From an uncultured Eubacteriales bacterium (GTDB lineage Bacteria; Bacillota; Clostridia; Christensenellales; Aristaeellaceae), in the NCBI GenBank assembly GCA_902777335.1, contig CACYTF010000015.1, positions 1 to 64,000 of the forward strand: a stretch of DNA of 64,000 nucleotides, in the 5' to 3' direction. Position numbers and translations under genes: made by a program. This document shows positions 16,741-25,244 of the stretch, piece by piece. Positions within the stretch are counted from its first letter, which is position 1. The number at the start of each line of letters is the position of its first letter. The notes beneath the pieces were generated by a model. That model was not told where the DNA came from and did no database searches. It saw only the letters and a list, made by a program, of their open reading frames with translations.

Positions 16741-18489
16741 TTACTTGCTGTACTTCTCGCGCTTCTGATAGGTGGTGTGCAGCAGCTCGTGGGCCAGGTG
16801 GCTGCCGGGCTTGTCGAGGAAGTCCTTGTAGATCTGCTTGATTTCCTCGTTCTCGTGGCTCTTGCGCAGGGGCTTGGCCACGTCTTCGCCGTACAGGGCC
16901 TTGGCGCGTTCGACGCGCACGTCCACGTCCATCTTGGTCTGGGCCGACACGATGGGCTGGCCGCCGCCGTTGACGCAGCCGCCGGGGCAGGCCATGACCT
17001 CGAGGAAGGTGTACTTCTTCTCGCCGCTCTTCACGCGCTCCAGGAGCTTCGTGGCGTTGCCGGTGCCGTTGGCCACGGCCACCAGGACCTCGTTGCCGCC
17101 GATGTTGACGGAGGCTTCCTTGATGCCCTCGATGCCGCGGACATCGTGGAAGTCCACATTCTCCAGCTTCTCGCCGGTGATGACCTCGTAGGCGGTACGC
17201 AGCGCGGCCTCCATGACGCCGCCGGTCACGCCGAAGATGACGGCCGCGCCGGTGCTCTCGCCCATCAGGCTGTCAAAGTCGCCGTCGGGCAGCTGCGTGA
17301 ATTCGATGTTGGCTTCCTTGATCATGCGGGCCAGCTCGCGGGTGGTGATGACCACGTCCACGTCGGCCAGGCCGTTGTGGCCCAGCTCGGGGCGGGCGGC
17401 CTCGAACTTCTTGGCCGTGCAGGGCATGACGGAGACCACCGCGATGTCCTTGGGATCGATGCCGGCCTTCTCGGCGTAGTAGGTCTTGACCATCGCGCCC
17501 AGCATCTCATGGGGAGACTTGCAGCTGGACAGGTTGGGCAGGAAGTCGGGGTGATAGGTCTCGCAGTATTTGATCCAGCCCGGGGAGCAGGAGGTGATCA
17601 TCGGCAGCACGCCGCCGGTCTTGATGCGCTCCACCAGCTCGTTGGCCTCTTCCATGATGGTCAGGTCCGCGCCGAAGTCGGTGTCGAACACCTTGTCGAA
17701 GCCCAGGCGCTTCAGGGCCGTGGCCATCTTGCCGGTCACGGAGGTGCCCATCGGCAGGCCGAACTCCTCGCCCAGCGCGGCGCGGACGGCGGGCGCGGGC
17801 TGCACGACCACGTGCTTGGACGGGTCGCGGAGCAGGTCCCACACCTTCTGGGTGTCGTCCTTCTCATGCAGCGCGCCGACGGGGCAATTCACGATGCACT
17901 GGCCGCAGTTGATGCAGCTCATCTCGCTCAGGTGCATCTCCCAGGGGGATTCGATGGCCGTCTTCATGCCGCGGTTGACCGGGCCGATGACGCCCACGTT
18001 CTGAACCTTGGAACAGACCGCCACGCAGCGGCGGCACAGCACGCACTTGTTGTTGTCGCGCACGATGGAGGGGGACAGGTCGTCGATGGTGTACTTGACC
18101 TTGAAGCCCTCGAACTTGTCGCCGTCCTCGACGCCCAGCTCCTTGCACAGCGCCTGCAGCTCGCAGTTCTGGCTGCGCACGCAGCTCAGGCACTTCTTTT
18201 CATGGGTGGAGAGCAGCAGCTCGAGGATGTTTCTGCGGTACTCGCGGATCTCGGGCGTGTTGGTCTTCACCTTCATGCCCTGGGCCGCGGGCAGCACGCA
18301 GGCCGCCTGCAGCGAACGGGCGCCGGAGTCCACCACGCACATGCGGCACGCGCCGATCTCGTTGATGCCCTTCAGGTAGCACAGTGTGGGAATGCGAATG
18401 CCGGCCAGTTTGGCGGCCTCCAGAACGGTTGAACCCTGGGGAGCCTGAACTTCGATGCCGTCAATCGTCAGGGTGATCATATTTTCCAT
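16741..18489 (-). CDS. hydA: NADH-dependent [FeFe] hydrogenase, group A6-type catalytic subunit HydA
   Basis: 582 residues. N-terminal [2Fe-2S] domain (CYLKGINEIGACRMC, residues about 37-51), His-ligated cluster (HEKKCLSCVRSQNC), two [4Fe-4S] clusters (CVLCRRCVAVC and CINCGQCIVNC), then the H-cluster domain with L1 TSCSPGW, L2 MPCTAKKFE and L3 MACPGGCVNGGGQP, and the C-terminal small-subunit-like tail. The TSCSPGW form and the company of NuoE- and NuoF-like subunits identify the bifurcating-type trimer, which links H2 formation to NADH and reduced ferredoxin. Last gene of the operon running from 21737. Confidence 0.95.
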   Translation of the reverse strand: MENMITLTIDGIEVQAPQGSTVLEAAKLAGIRIPTLCYLKGINEIGACRMCVVDSGARSLQAACVLPAAQGMKVKTNTPEIREYRRNILELLLSTHEKKCLSCVRSQNCELQALCKELGVEDGDKFEGFKVKYTIDDLSPSIVRDNNKCVLCRRCVAVCSKVQNVGVIGPVNRGMKTAIESPWEMHLSEMSCINCGQCIVNCPVGALHEKDDTQKVWDLLRDPSKHVVVQPAPAVRAALGEEFGLPMGTSVTGKMATALKRLGFDKVFDTDFGADLTIMEEANELVERIKTGGVLPMITSCSPGWIKYCETYHPDFLPNLSSCKSPHEMLGAMVKTYYAEKAGIDPKDIAVVSVMPCTAKKFEAARPELGHNGLADVDVVITTRELARMIKEANIEFTQLPDGDFDSLMGESTGAAVIFGVTGGVMEAALRTAYEVITGEKLENVDFHDVRGIEGIKEASVNIGGNEVLVAVANGTGNATKLLERVKSGEKKYTFLEVMACPGGCVNGGGQPIVSAQTKMDVDVRVERAKALYGEDVAKPLRKSHENEEIKQIYKDFLDKPGSHLAHELLHTTYQKREKYSK

Positions 18490-18508
18490 TGCTCAATCCT
18501 CCGCACGA

Positions 18509-20305
18509 TTATTCTTTGATGATGGCGCCGAAGCGGCACTTCTCCATGCACGCGCCGCACTTCAGGCACTTCTTGGGATCAATGCTGTGCTGCTGCTTGA
18601 TCTCGCCGGTGATGGCGCCGGCGGGACAGACGCGCGCGCAGGCGGTGCAGCCCTTGCACTTGTCGGTGATCTTGTACTGCAGCAGGTTCTTGCAGTGATG
18701 GGCCGGGCAGCGCTTTTCCTTGATGTGCGCCTCGTACTCGTCGCGGAAGAAGCGCAGCGTGGACAGCACGGGGTTGGCCGCCGTCTGGCCCAGGCCGCAC
18801 AGCGCGGTGTTCTTGATGGTCTTGGCCAGATCTTCCAGCTTCTCGATGTCGCCCTCTTCGCCCTTGCCGTCGACGATGCGCTGCAGGATCTCCAGCATGC
18901 GCTTGGTGCCGACGCGGCACGGCGTGCACTTGCCGCAGGACTCATCCACGATGAAGTCCATGTAGAAGCGGGCGATGTCGACCATGCAGTTGTCCTCGTC
19001 CATGACGATCATGCCGCCGGAGCCCATCATGGAGCCCGCCGCGATCAGGTTCTCGTAATCGACGGGGGTGTCCAGCAGAGACTCGGGCAGGCAGCCGCCG
19101 GAGGGACCGCCGGTCTGCACGGCCTTGAACTTCTTGCCGTTGGGGCAGCCGCCGCCGACGTCGTAGATGACGGTGCGCAGCGTGGTGCCCATCGGAACCT
19201 CGACCAGGCCCGTGTTGTTGATCTTGCCGCCCAGCGCGAACACCTTGGTGCCCTTGGACTTCTCGGTGCCGATGGCGTTGTACCAGTCCGCGCCGTGGAG
19301 GATGATCTGGGCCACGTTGGCGTAGGTCTCCACGTTGTTCAGCATGGTGGGCTTCTCAAACAGGCCCTTGACCGCCGGGAACGGGGGACGGGTGGTGGGC
19401 TCGCCGCGCTTGCCCTCGATGGAGTGCATCAGAGCGGTCTCCTCGCCGCAGACGAACGCGCCGGCGCCAAGGCGGATGAACAGGTGGAAGTTGAAGCCGG
19501 TCTCGAAGATGTTGTCGCCCAGCAGGCCGTATTCCTCGGCCTGCTTGATGGCCACGCGCAGGCGCTTGACCGCGATGGGATACTCGGCGCGCACGTAGAT
19601 GTAGCCTTCGCTGGCGCCGATGGCATAGCCGGCGATGGCCATGGCCTCGATCACGGCGTGGGGATCGCCCTCAAGGATGGAGCGGTCCATGAACGCGCCC
19701 GGGTCGCCCTCGTCGGCGTTGCAGGCCACGTACTTCTGGTCGTTGACGCTGTTGTAGGCGAACTTCCACTTCATGCCGGTGGGGAAGCCCGCGCCGCCGC
19801 GGCCGCGCAGGCCGGACTTCAGGACCTCGTCGATGACCTGCTCGCGGGTCATGGTGGTCAGCGCCTTCTCCAGAGCGCGGTAGCCGTCCATGGCCAGGTA
19901 TTCGTCGATGTTCTCGGGGTCGATCACGCCGCAGTTGCGCAGCGCGATGCGGTGCTGGTGCTTGTAGAAGTTGATGTCCTCCAGCGCCTTCTCGGAGTTC
20001 TGCTCCTTGGTGGCGTGGTCGGTGTACACCAGATGCTCGACCTTGCGGCCCTTCAGCAGGTGTTCGCTGACGATCTCCTCTACATTTTCGGGCTTTACGC
20101 GGCTGTAGAAGGTGCCGTCCGGATAGACGATGACCACGGGGCCGGCCTCGCACAGGCCAAAGCAGCCGGTGCGGATGACCTTGACTTCCTTCGACAAGCC
20201 ATACTCTTCGATCTTCTGCTCAAACAGCTCGATCAGCGTAGCGGAACCGGAAGAAGAACATCCCGTACCACCGCAGACGAGCACGTGTGCGCGATAAATA
20301 TCCAT
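18509..20305 (-). CDS. hydB: NuoF-like subunit of NADH-dependent hydrogenase (HydB)
   Basis: 598 residues. An N-terminal thioredoxin-like [2Fe-2S] domain (CGGTGCSSSG near residue 11, TGCFGLC near 47), then the flavin/NADH-binding NuoF core (GRGGAGFPTGMKW near 170, CNADEGDPGAFMDR), the [4Fe-4S] motif ESCGKCTPCRVGT near 465, and two C-terminal ferredoxin clusters (CKGCTACARVC, CLKCGACMEKC). This is the flavin-bearing subunit that oxidises or reduces NAD(H) and is the proposed bifurcation site. It is 19 bp upstream of hydA and 18 bp downstream of the small ferredoxin gene. A cytoplasmic complex with HydA and the NuoE-like protein is expected. Confidence 0.95.
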   Translation of the reverse strand: MDIYRAHVLVCGGTGCSSSGSATLIELFEQKIEEYGLSKEVKVIRTGCFGLCEAGPVVIVYPDGTFYSRVKPENVEEIVSEHLLKGRKVEHLVYTDHATKEQNSEKALEDINFYKHQHRIALRNCGVIDPENIDEYLAMDGYRALEKALTTMTREQVIDEVLKSGLRGRGGAGFPTGMKWKFAYNSVNDQKYVACNADEGDPGAFMDRSILEGDPHAVIEAMAIAGYAIGASEGYIYVRAEYPIAVKRLRVAIKQAEEYGLLGDNIFETGFNFHLFIRLGAGAFVCGEETALMHSIEGKRGEPTTRPPFPAVKGLFEKPTMLNNVETYANVAQIILHGADWYNAIGTEKSKGTKVFALGGKINNTGLVEVPMGTTLRTVIYDVGGGCPNGKKFKAVQTGGPSGGCLPESLLDTPVDYENLIAAGSMMGSGGMIVMDEDNCMVDIARFYMDFIVDESCGKCTPCRVGTKRMLEILQRIVDGKGEEGDIEKLEDLAKTIKNTALCGLGQTAANPVLSTLRFFRDEYEAHIKEKRCPAHHCKNLLQYKITDKCKGCTACARVCPAGAITGEIKQQHSIDPKKCLKCGACMEKCRFGAIIKE

Positions 20306-20323
20306 GCCTCTCTATTCCTCCGA

Positions 20324-20701
20324 TCAAGCGTTTTCAGCGGCGCCAATGGTGTATTCCTGCACGGGACGGCCGTTGACGATGTGCTCGGCGACGATGCGCG
20401 GCACCATGTCGGGCTTCACGTGCACATAGGTGATCTTCTCCTGGCCGGGCACGATGACGTCCACCATCGGCTCCAGGCGGCACATGCCGACGCAGCCGGT
20501 CTGGGAGACGGTGACGTGGGCCAGCTGACGCTTCTGGATCTCATCCATGAAGGCCAGCATGACCGGGCGGGCGCCCGCCGCGATGCCGCAGGTGGCCATG
20601 CCGATGACCACGCGGGTGGTTTCGCCCTTCTCTTCGGTGCGAACATTGATTCTGGAGAGCGTCGCCTTGCGGATGGCCTCCAGTTCTGCCAATGATTTCA
20701 T
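20324..20701 (-). CDS. Small [2Fe-2S] ferredoxin-like protein (NuoE C-terminal type)
   Basis: 125 residues with thioredoxin-like fold signature: first cysteine in MATCGIAAGARP near residue 34, then QTGCVGMCRLEP near residue 80 and a VKPDMVPRIV C-terminus matching the end of the HydB N-terminal domain. Such proteins occur between the kinase-like gene and nuoF in hydrogenase clusters and probably shuttle electrons or serve as an accessory subunit. It overlaps the kinase-like gene by 4 bp, so the two are translationally coupled. Confidence 0.9.
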   Translation of the reverse strand: MKSLAELEAIRKATLSRINVRTEEKGETTRVVIGMATCGIAAGARPVMLAFMDEIQKRQLAHVTVSQTGCVGMCRLEPMVDVIVPGQEKITYVHVKPDMVPRIVAEHIVNGRPVQEYTIGAAENA

Positions 20702-21252
20702 GACATGATTCCTCCTAATATCGGTTCAATTTCTTCCTGCAGGGATTCCTGGATCCACTGCACCACGGCCGGCTCCGCCAGCGACACGCCGTCCAGCGCG
20801 GGTCGGATCTGCTCGGTGGAGAAGTCCGACGCGCCGGCCTCGGATTCGCAGTGCAGCGAAAACTCCGGCTTGTCGGGGCTGCCCATCACGATGGTCGCCA
20901 TCGTCGAGGCCAGATCGCCCAGCGGCAGACAGTCGATGGAGCGGGTGTCGAACACCGCCGTGATGGTGGTGCCCACGCCCACCTGGCTGTCGATGTCCAC
21001 CCGACCGCCGGACTGCATGGCGTTCTGCATCAAAAGCGGAATGCCCAGCCCGACCTTGCGGGTGGTGCGGGTGGTGACGAAGGGGCTGCGCACGCGCTCT
21101 ACGAATTCAGGCGACATGCCGCAGCCGTCGTCCCGGACGGTCATCGTCAGAAGGCCGTCGGAGGCCAGCGCGAAGCCGATGTCCACATGGGACGCCCCGG
21201 CCTTCACGCTGTTCTGAACGATGTCCAGCAGGTGCAGCGCTATCTCTTTCAC
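20698..21252 (-). CDS. HATPase-domain protein of the hydrogenase operon
   Basis: 184 residues. GHKL ATP-binding motifs: N-box DIVQNSVKAGAS near residue 10, G1 DDGCGMSPEFVE near 40, G2 KVGLGIPLL near 65. It lacks the phospho-accepting His domain and any sensor or membrane segment, so it is a free-standing ATPase/kinase module like anti-sigma factors. Its regular place in [FeFe] hydrogenase operons suggests a regulatory role by phosphorylation, which is inferred from context. It overlaps both neighbours by 4 bp. Confidence 0.88.
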   Translation of the reverse strand: MKEIALHLLDIVQNSVKAGASHVDIGFALASDGLLTMTVRDDGCGMSPEFVERVRSPFVTTRTTRKVGLGIPLLMQNAMQSGGRVDIDSQVGVGTTITAVFDTRSIDCLPLGDLASTMATIVMGSPDKPEFSLHCESEAGASDFSTEQIRPALDGVSLAEPAVVQWIQESLQEEIEPILGGIMS

Positions 21253-21737
21253 GCAACTTCTCCGTCGTCGTTCCTGTACTTGTCGATGATGCCGGGAATG
21301 GCGTCGGGCGTCAGGCGTCCGTAGACCTGGCCGTTGATCATCATGACCGGCGCGAGGCCGCAGGCGCCCAGGCAGCGGGTCGCCTCAAGGGTGAACTTGC
21401 CGTCGGGAGTCGTTCCGCCCACGGGGATATCCAACACCTGGCTCAGCTTGTCCAGAATGCTCTGGCTGCCCTTGACGTAGCAGGCGGTGCCGAGACAGAC
21501 GCTGATCAGGTATTTTCCCTTGGGATGCAGGGAGAACTGGGCGTAGAAGGTGGCGACGCCGTACACCTCGGCCAGGGTCACGCCCAGGCCTTCGGCGATG
21601 GCCTTCTGCACGTCTTCGGACACGCAACCAAAAATACCCTGCGCGCCCTGAAGCACAGGCATCAGCGCGCCTTTCTGGTCTTTGTGTTCTGCGATGAGCT
21701 TTTCAAGCTCCGCGAACTTCGTCCTTTCGTCATCCAT
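21249..21737 (-). CDS. hydC: NuoE-like [2Fe-2S] subunit of NADH-dependent hydrogenase (HydC)
   Basis: 162 residues from an ATG; an ATG ten codons earlier would translate the AAAGGAGGT site itself, so the shorter start is preferred although the spacing (13 nt) is long. Four ligands in two pairs: CLGTACYVKGS near residue 85 and TRCLGACGLAP near 125. It is the thioredoxin-like electron-transfer subunit of the HydABC complex. First gene of the operon, 57 bp downstream of a TTTACA-17-TATAAT promoter. Confidence 0.93.
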   Translation of the reverse strand: MDDERTKFAELEKLIAEHKDQKGALMPVLQGAQGIFGCVSEDVQKAIAEGLGVTLAEVYGVATFYAQFSLHPKGKYLISVCLGTACYVKGSQSILDKLSQVLDIPVGGTTPDGKFTLEATRCLGACGLAPVMMINGQVYGRLTPDAIPGIIDKYRNDDGEVA

Positions 21738-21793
21738 TATGGTGTCAATACCTCCTTTTATCTTCATGAGCGACGCTCACAGAGTTTCACTCT

Positions 21794-21822
21794 ATTATAA
21801 CATGTCCGAATATACTTGTAAA
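21794..21822 (-). promoter_or_regulatory. Promoter of the hydC-to-hydA operon
   Basis: On the minus strand TTTACA (21817-21822), 17 bp, TATAAT (21794-21799). It separates the catalytic operon from the sensory operon upstream. Confidence 0.85.
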
Positions 21823-21848
21823 TGAGTTTACACATATTTTGTACGCTG

Positions 21849-22559
21849 TCACAGCGGTTTTCCGGCCCTCAGATAATTGAGGAAGGCGGCCACGGAGCGC
21901 TCGGGCAGCTCCACGGTCTCGCTGGCCTCCAGTATGTCGCCCAGGTAGTGGGCGTCGGAGGAGTGCAGCACCACGCGGCCCTCCTGGGGCGTGTGGGCGC
22001 AGGGCAAACCGCGCCAGACCTCGACCGCCGTCAGGTTCAGATCCTCCGGCACAAAGCCCAGGTTGATCAGAAGCCCGTTGGAGCCCCGGTTGATGTGGGC
22101 GGGCACCGGCACGCCGCCGGCCTCGCGGATCAGCCCCACCAGCGCGCTGAGGGGCAGATCAGAGGCGCCGATGAGCAGCTCGTCCTCCTCGGCAATCACG
22201 TTGTCGTCCTCGTCCATCACCAGCTGGTTGCCGAAGAAGGACGGCTTGTTCTTCTTCTTGGGCATGTGCCCGCGCAGGAACTCGCTGAATTCCAGCGCCG
22301 TTTCCACCGTGGGGAAGTAGCCCAGAAGGTGCACCTCCTCGCGGGTGGTGATCTCCATGCCGGGGATCAGCAACAGCCCGTAGGCGTCGGCGCAGGCCTG
22401 GGCCGCGGGCAGGTTGCGGGCGGTGTTGTGATCGGTCAGCGCGATCATCTGCAGGCCCTTCAGCATCGCCATGCCGCACAGATTGGCCGGGGTCATGTCG
22501 TCGCTGCCGCAGGGCGACAGGCAGGAGTGCATGTGCAGGTCGCAGAACAGCTTCTCCAT
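21849..22559 (-). CDS. PHP-domain phosphoesterase of the hydrogenase cluster
   Basis: 236 residues. The metal-binding motif DLHMHSCLSPCG at residues 7-18, ALTDHNT near 40, GMEITTREEVHLLG near 65 and SSDAHYLGDI near 205 place it in the PHP family (trinuclear metal centre). In related genomes a PHP protein of this size sits beside the sensory hydrogenase. Its substrate is unknown; a phosphoprotein or nucleotide is possible. Last gene of the upstream operon, 3 bp after the DRTGG gene. Confidence 0.9.
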   Translation of the reverse strand: MEKLFCDLHMHSCLSPCGSDDMTPANLCGMAMLKGLQMIALTDHNTARNLPAAQACADAYGLLLIPGMEITTREEVHLLGYFPTVETALEFSEFLRGHMPKKKNKPSFFGNQLVMDEDDNVIAEEDELLIGASDLPLSALVGLIREAGGVPVPAHINRGSNGLLINLGFVPEDLNLTAVEVWRGLPCAHTPQEGRVVLHSSDAHYLGDILEASETVELPERSVAAFLNYLRAGKPL

Positions 22560-22562
22560 GGC

Positions 22563-22907
22563 CTATCCGTGCGCGGGAATGCCCTGGCCCGCCAGCCGGC
22601 CGCAGATCTCATAGGCCGTCAGCGGCGAGGACAGCACGCACATCTCTTCGGCGTTGGCCTTGTCCAGCACCTCCTGCTCCATGGTGATGCCCTCGGGCAG
22701 CACCACGCAGGCCATCTCCGCCAGCGCGGCGACGGCGATCACGTTCAGGTGCGTCTGCACGGTCACCCAGGCCATGCCCTCCTCGCCGTGGGCCATCACC
22801 CAGCTGAGCAGGTCGCACACATAGCCGCACAAAATCTCCCGATCCTCGGTGACTTCGGTGGTCAGCTTACGCGCCTCGATCAGAGACGCCAGGTCGGATA
22901 CTTTCAT
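22563..22907 (-). CDS. DRTGG-domain-like protein
   Basis: 114 residues with no metal motif. The sequence (VSDLASLIEARKLT, then CGYVCDLLSWVMAH and TVQTHLNVIAVAALAEMACVVLPEG) follows the DRTGG fold seen in phosphotransacetylase and CBS-DRTGG proteins. Two such small proteins flank the sensory hydrogenase here, and this pairing is common in Clostridia. They are thought to bind a small ligand, but the function is not established. Preceded by AAGGAAGG before the ATG and followed closely by the PHP gene. Confidence 0.8.
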   Translation of the reverse strand: MKVSDLASLIEARKLTTEVTEDREILCGYVCDLLSWVMAHGEEGMAWVTVQTHLNVIAVAALAEMACVVLPEGITMEQEVLDKANAEEMCVLSSPLTAYEICGRLAGQGIPAHG

Positions 22908-22930
22908 AGCAAAACCTTCCTTTCGGGTTT

Positions 22931-24235
22931 TTACTCTCTCCTCGACTGCGCCAGCTCCACCATGTCTTCGGCCATCACCTTCAGGCGCTCGCGCAGCAGG
23001 TGCACGCAGTCCATCTCGGTGCAGTAGCCGCGCACGATGTCCTCGGCGAAGGTGGCGCAGGTGGGGGAGCCGCAGGAGCCGCAGTCGTAGCCGGGCAGGC
23101 GCTTGATGATCTCGTTCATGCGGTTCATCTTGCGCAGCGCCTCGACCATGTTGTCGTCCAGCTTCTCGGCGGTGTTGGGCTCGAACGGCAGATCGTTTTT
23201 CATCGGGTACTTGTTCAGCAGCGAGGTCTTCACGGCCTTGTCCGGGTGGGTGGGCGGCATGCGTTTGACCATCTTGCGGATGGTGTTCTTGGCCACGTAG
23301 GTGTTCTCAAAGGTCAGCGGGCCGCCGACGCAGCCGCCGATGCAGGCGTTGCCCTCCAGGAACAGCAGATCGGACAGCTTGTCGTTCTCCACCTCCTCCA
23401 GCACGCGGATGACGTTGTTGATGCCGTCCACCGCCAGGCTGTTGTCCGGGCAGACGGCGTTGGCCTCGCCGTTGGAGGTGGACCAGGCCACGCCGTAGCC
23501 GGTGGCCAGATCGTACTCGGGGTCTGAGAGCATGTCGTTGATGTGGGGCACCAGCAGCCCGTAGATGTCCATCATTGAGATGGCGCCGTCCAGCTCGGAC
23601 TTCTTCTGGCCGATGGGGGTTCGGATGGCCGTCATCTTCGCCGGGCAGGGGGTGATGAAGAAGCAGCCCACGTCCGTCGGGTCGCAGCCCTTCTTTTTGC
23701 AGAACTCGGCCCGGGCCACGGAGGCGGCCACCTCCATGGGTTGGCGGATGTCCACGATGTTCTCGATCAGCTCCGGGAAGCGCACCTGGATCAGGCGCAC
23801 CACCGTGGGGCACGCCGAGGAGATCAGGGGCTTGGGCAGGTTCGGGTCCTTCATCTTTTCGCGGATGGCCCGGGTGACGATGTCCGCGCCGCGGGCCACC
23901 TCGAACACGTCGTCGAAGCCGACCTTTTTCAGCGCCTCCAGCACATACTCCGGCCGGGGCAGGTCCCTGAACTGCCCGTACAGCGAGGGCGCGGGCAGCG
24001 CGATGGCGTATTTATATGCCTTGATGTTGTCCATCACGTCGGTGAAGGCGACCTTGGCGTGGTAGTCGCAGATGCGGATGCATTCGCCGCAGTCGATGCA
24101 CAGGTTGTCCAGTATGTGGGCCCGGCCGCCGCGCACGCGGATGGCCGCGGTGGGGCAGTGGGTCAGGCAGTTGGTGCAGCCCTTGCACAAATCCTTGTCC
24201 AGACGGACGGAATGATAGCGCGTGTTTTCGTACAT
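22931..24235 (-). CDS. Sensory-type [FeFe] hydrogenase (group C/D-like, HydS)
   Basis: 434 residues from the MYENTRYHSV start; a GTG 11 codons upstream is possible. N-terminal two-cluster ferredoxin (CKGCTNCLTHC and CIDCGECIRIC), then an H-cluster domain with altered motifs: SSACPTVVRL in place of TSCCPxW, TPCPAKM, and NACIGGCVGGP. All four H-cluster cysteines appear to be kept, but the tryptophan and second cysteine of L1 are not. A C-terminal Fe-S domain (DCGSCGSPTCATFAED) follows. These features and the kinase, DRTGG and PHP neighbours are those of regulatory hydrogenases that sense H2 rather than produce it. Confidence 0.9.
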   Translation of the reverse strand: MYENTRYHSVRLDKDLCKGCTNCLTHCPTAAIRVRGGRAHILDNLCIDCGECIRICDYHAKVAFTDVMDNIKAYKYAIALPAPSLYGQFRDLPRPEYVLEALKKVGFDDVFEVARGADIVTRAIREKMKDPNLPKPLISSACPTVVRLIQVRFPELIENIVDIRQPMEVAASVARAEFCKKKGCDPTDVGCFFITPCPAKMTAIRTPIGQKKSELDGAISMMDIYGLLVPHINDMLSDPEYDLATGYGVAWSTSNGEANAVCPDNSLAVDGINNVIRVLEEVENDKLSDLLFLEGNACIGGCVGGPLTFENTYVAKNTIRKMVKRMPPTHPDKAVKTSLLNKYPMKNDLPFEPNTAEKLDDNMVEALRKMNRMNEIIKRLPGYDCGSCGSPTCATFAEDIVRGYCTEMDCVHLLRERLKVMAEDMVELAQSRRE

Positions 24236-24273
24236 GGTTATCGTCCTGTCGCCTTTCGTTTTCGTCACGCTTC

Positions 24274-24702
24274 TCAGGCCTGCAGCCTGAACAGCATGGT
24301 GATGGTGGTTCCGGAGCCGGGGGCGCTGGTGATGTTGAATTCATCGGCGTTGCGCTTCATGTTGGGCAGGCCCATGCCCGCGCCGAAGCCCAGCGAGCGG
24401 GCCTCGTCGTTGGCGGTGGAATAGCCCTCGCGCATGGCCATCTCCAGGTCCGGTATGCCGGGGCCCACGTCCGCGGACACCAGCTGCGCCGCGTCCGGGA
24501 ACACGGTGAGCGTCAGTTCGCCGCCCATCGAGTGTATGACCAGGTTCAGCTCGACCTCATAGGACGCCACGGCCACGCGCCGCAGCACGTCGCCGCCGAC
24601 GCCCAGCTGCTTCAGCCGCTTCTTGATGTCGGTGCTGGCCTTGCCCGCGCTGGTGTAGTCCGCCGCGGCCACGGGGTAGCTGATGCGAAACAACTCTTCC
24701 AT
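24274..24702 (-). CDS. RsbW-like anti-sigma/serine kinase ATPase domain protein
   Basis: 142 residues from the ATG at 24702, which has GGAGG upstream; the longer frame is a shadow of the neighbouring gene. The fold is of the HATPase anti-sigma type: AVASYEVELNLVIHS (N-box), DVGPGIPDLEMAM (G1) and SLGFGAGMGLPNMKRNAD (G2), ending in SGTTITMLF. It probably phosphorylates a partner protein. Its site between a DRTGG gene and the sensory hydrogenase suggests that H2 state is passed to transcription through it. The start overlaps the upstream ribosome binding region, so translation is coupled. Confidence 0.9.
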   Translation of the reverse strand: MEELFRISYPVAAADYTSAGKASTDIKKRLKQLGVGGDVLRRVAVASYEVELNLVIHSMGGELTLTVFPDAAQLVSADVGPGIPDLEMAMREGYSTANDEARSLGFGAGMGLPNMKRNADEFNITSAPGSGTTITMLFRLQA

Positions 24703-24704
24703 CG

Positions 24705-25076
24705 TCAATCCTCCGCGTCCCAGGCCGTGGGCACCGGCACGCCCCGCAGGCCGGCGTCGTACAGCAGCCCGCAGGCGCTGAAGGCCGTCAGCTTGGACGT
24801 GATGACCACCAGCCCCTGCTCGTCGGCGTTGTCGAGGATGTCCTCGGTGGGAATCTTGCCGCGCACGAACACCAGGCACTTCAGATCCAGCATCTCGCTG
24901 GTTCGCACCACGTGGGGGTTGGTCAACCCCGTGATCAGCACGGTCTTTTCATCGACAAAGGCGAGCACGTCGCTCATCAGGTCGGAACAGCAGGCGGTGT
25001 ACACGGGCGTGTCCAGCTTGTCCGCGCCCCGCAGCACCTTGGCGTTCAGTATCCTTACCATATCCGCAATGGTCAC
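24705..25076 (-). CDS. DRTGG-domain protein
   Basis: 123 residues from a GTG 6 nt after GGGGTG; an ATG six codons earlier lacks a site. Sequence: TIADMVRILNAKVLRGADKLDTPVYTACCSDLM and on to SDVLAF, then ITGLTNPHVVRTSEM and GLVVITSKLTAFSACGLL, typical of the stand-alone DRTGG proteins of hydrogenase clusters. A role as a ligand-binding regulator is inferred from context. First gene of the sensory operon, with a consensus-like promoter just upstream. Confidence 0.88.
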   Translation of the reverse strand: MTIADMVRILNAKVLRGADKLDTPVYTACCSDLMSDVLAFVDEKTVLITGLTNPHVVRTSEMLDLKCLVFVRGKIPTEDILDNADEQGLVVITSKLTAFSACGLLYDAGLRGVPVPTAWDAED

Positions 25077-25112
25077 TGTATTCACCCCGATCATTATTAG
25101 CGTTACATATTT

Positions 25113-25141
25113 ATCATATCATGCATTTAACTTTACGTCAA
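25113..25141 (-). promoter_or_regulatory. Promoter of the sensory hydrogenase operon
   Basis: On the minus strand TTGACG (25136-25141), 17 bp, TATGAT (25113-25118), 37 bp before the GTG start. Confidence 0.85.
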
Positions 25142-25169
25142 CAATGAAATTGCAGGCAATTCGCGGGTT

Positions 25170-25198
25170 TTGACATTTGACCGGGCGTGGTTTATAAT
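25170..25198 (+). promoter_or_regulatory. Promoter of the NusG-like gene
   Basis: Perfect TTGACA (25170-25175), 17 bp, perfect TATAAT (25193-25198). It diverges from the hydrogenase promoter with only 28 bp between the two -35 boxes. Confidence 0.93.
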
Positions 25199-25244
25199 GG
25201 GGAAAACCGCCGGGCGCGAGGCCGGGCGGCACGGGAGAGAGCGT

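Noticed and set aside
24703..24879. N-terminal extension of the RsbW-like gene
   Set aside because: The extra 59 residues are the shadow of the DRTGG gene and the internal ATG has a GGAGG site.
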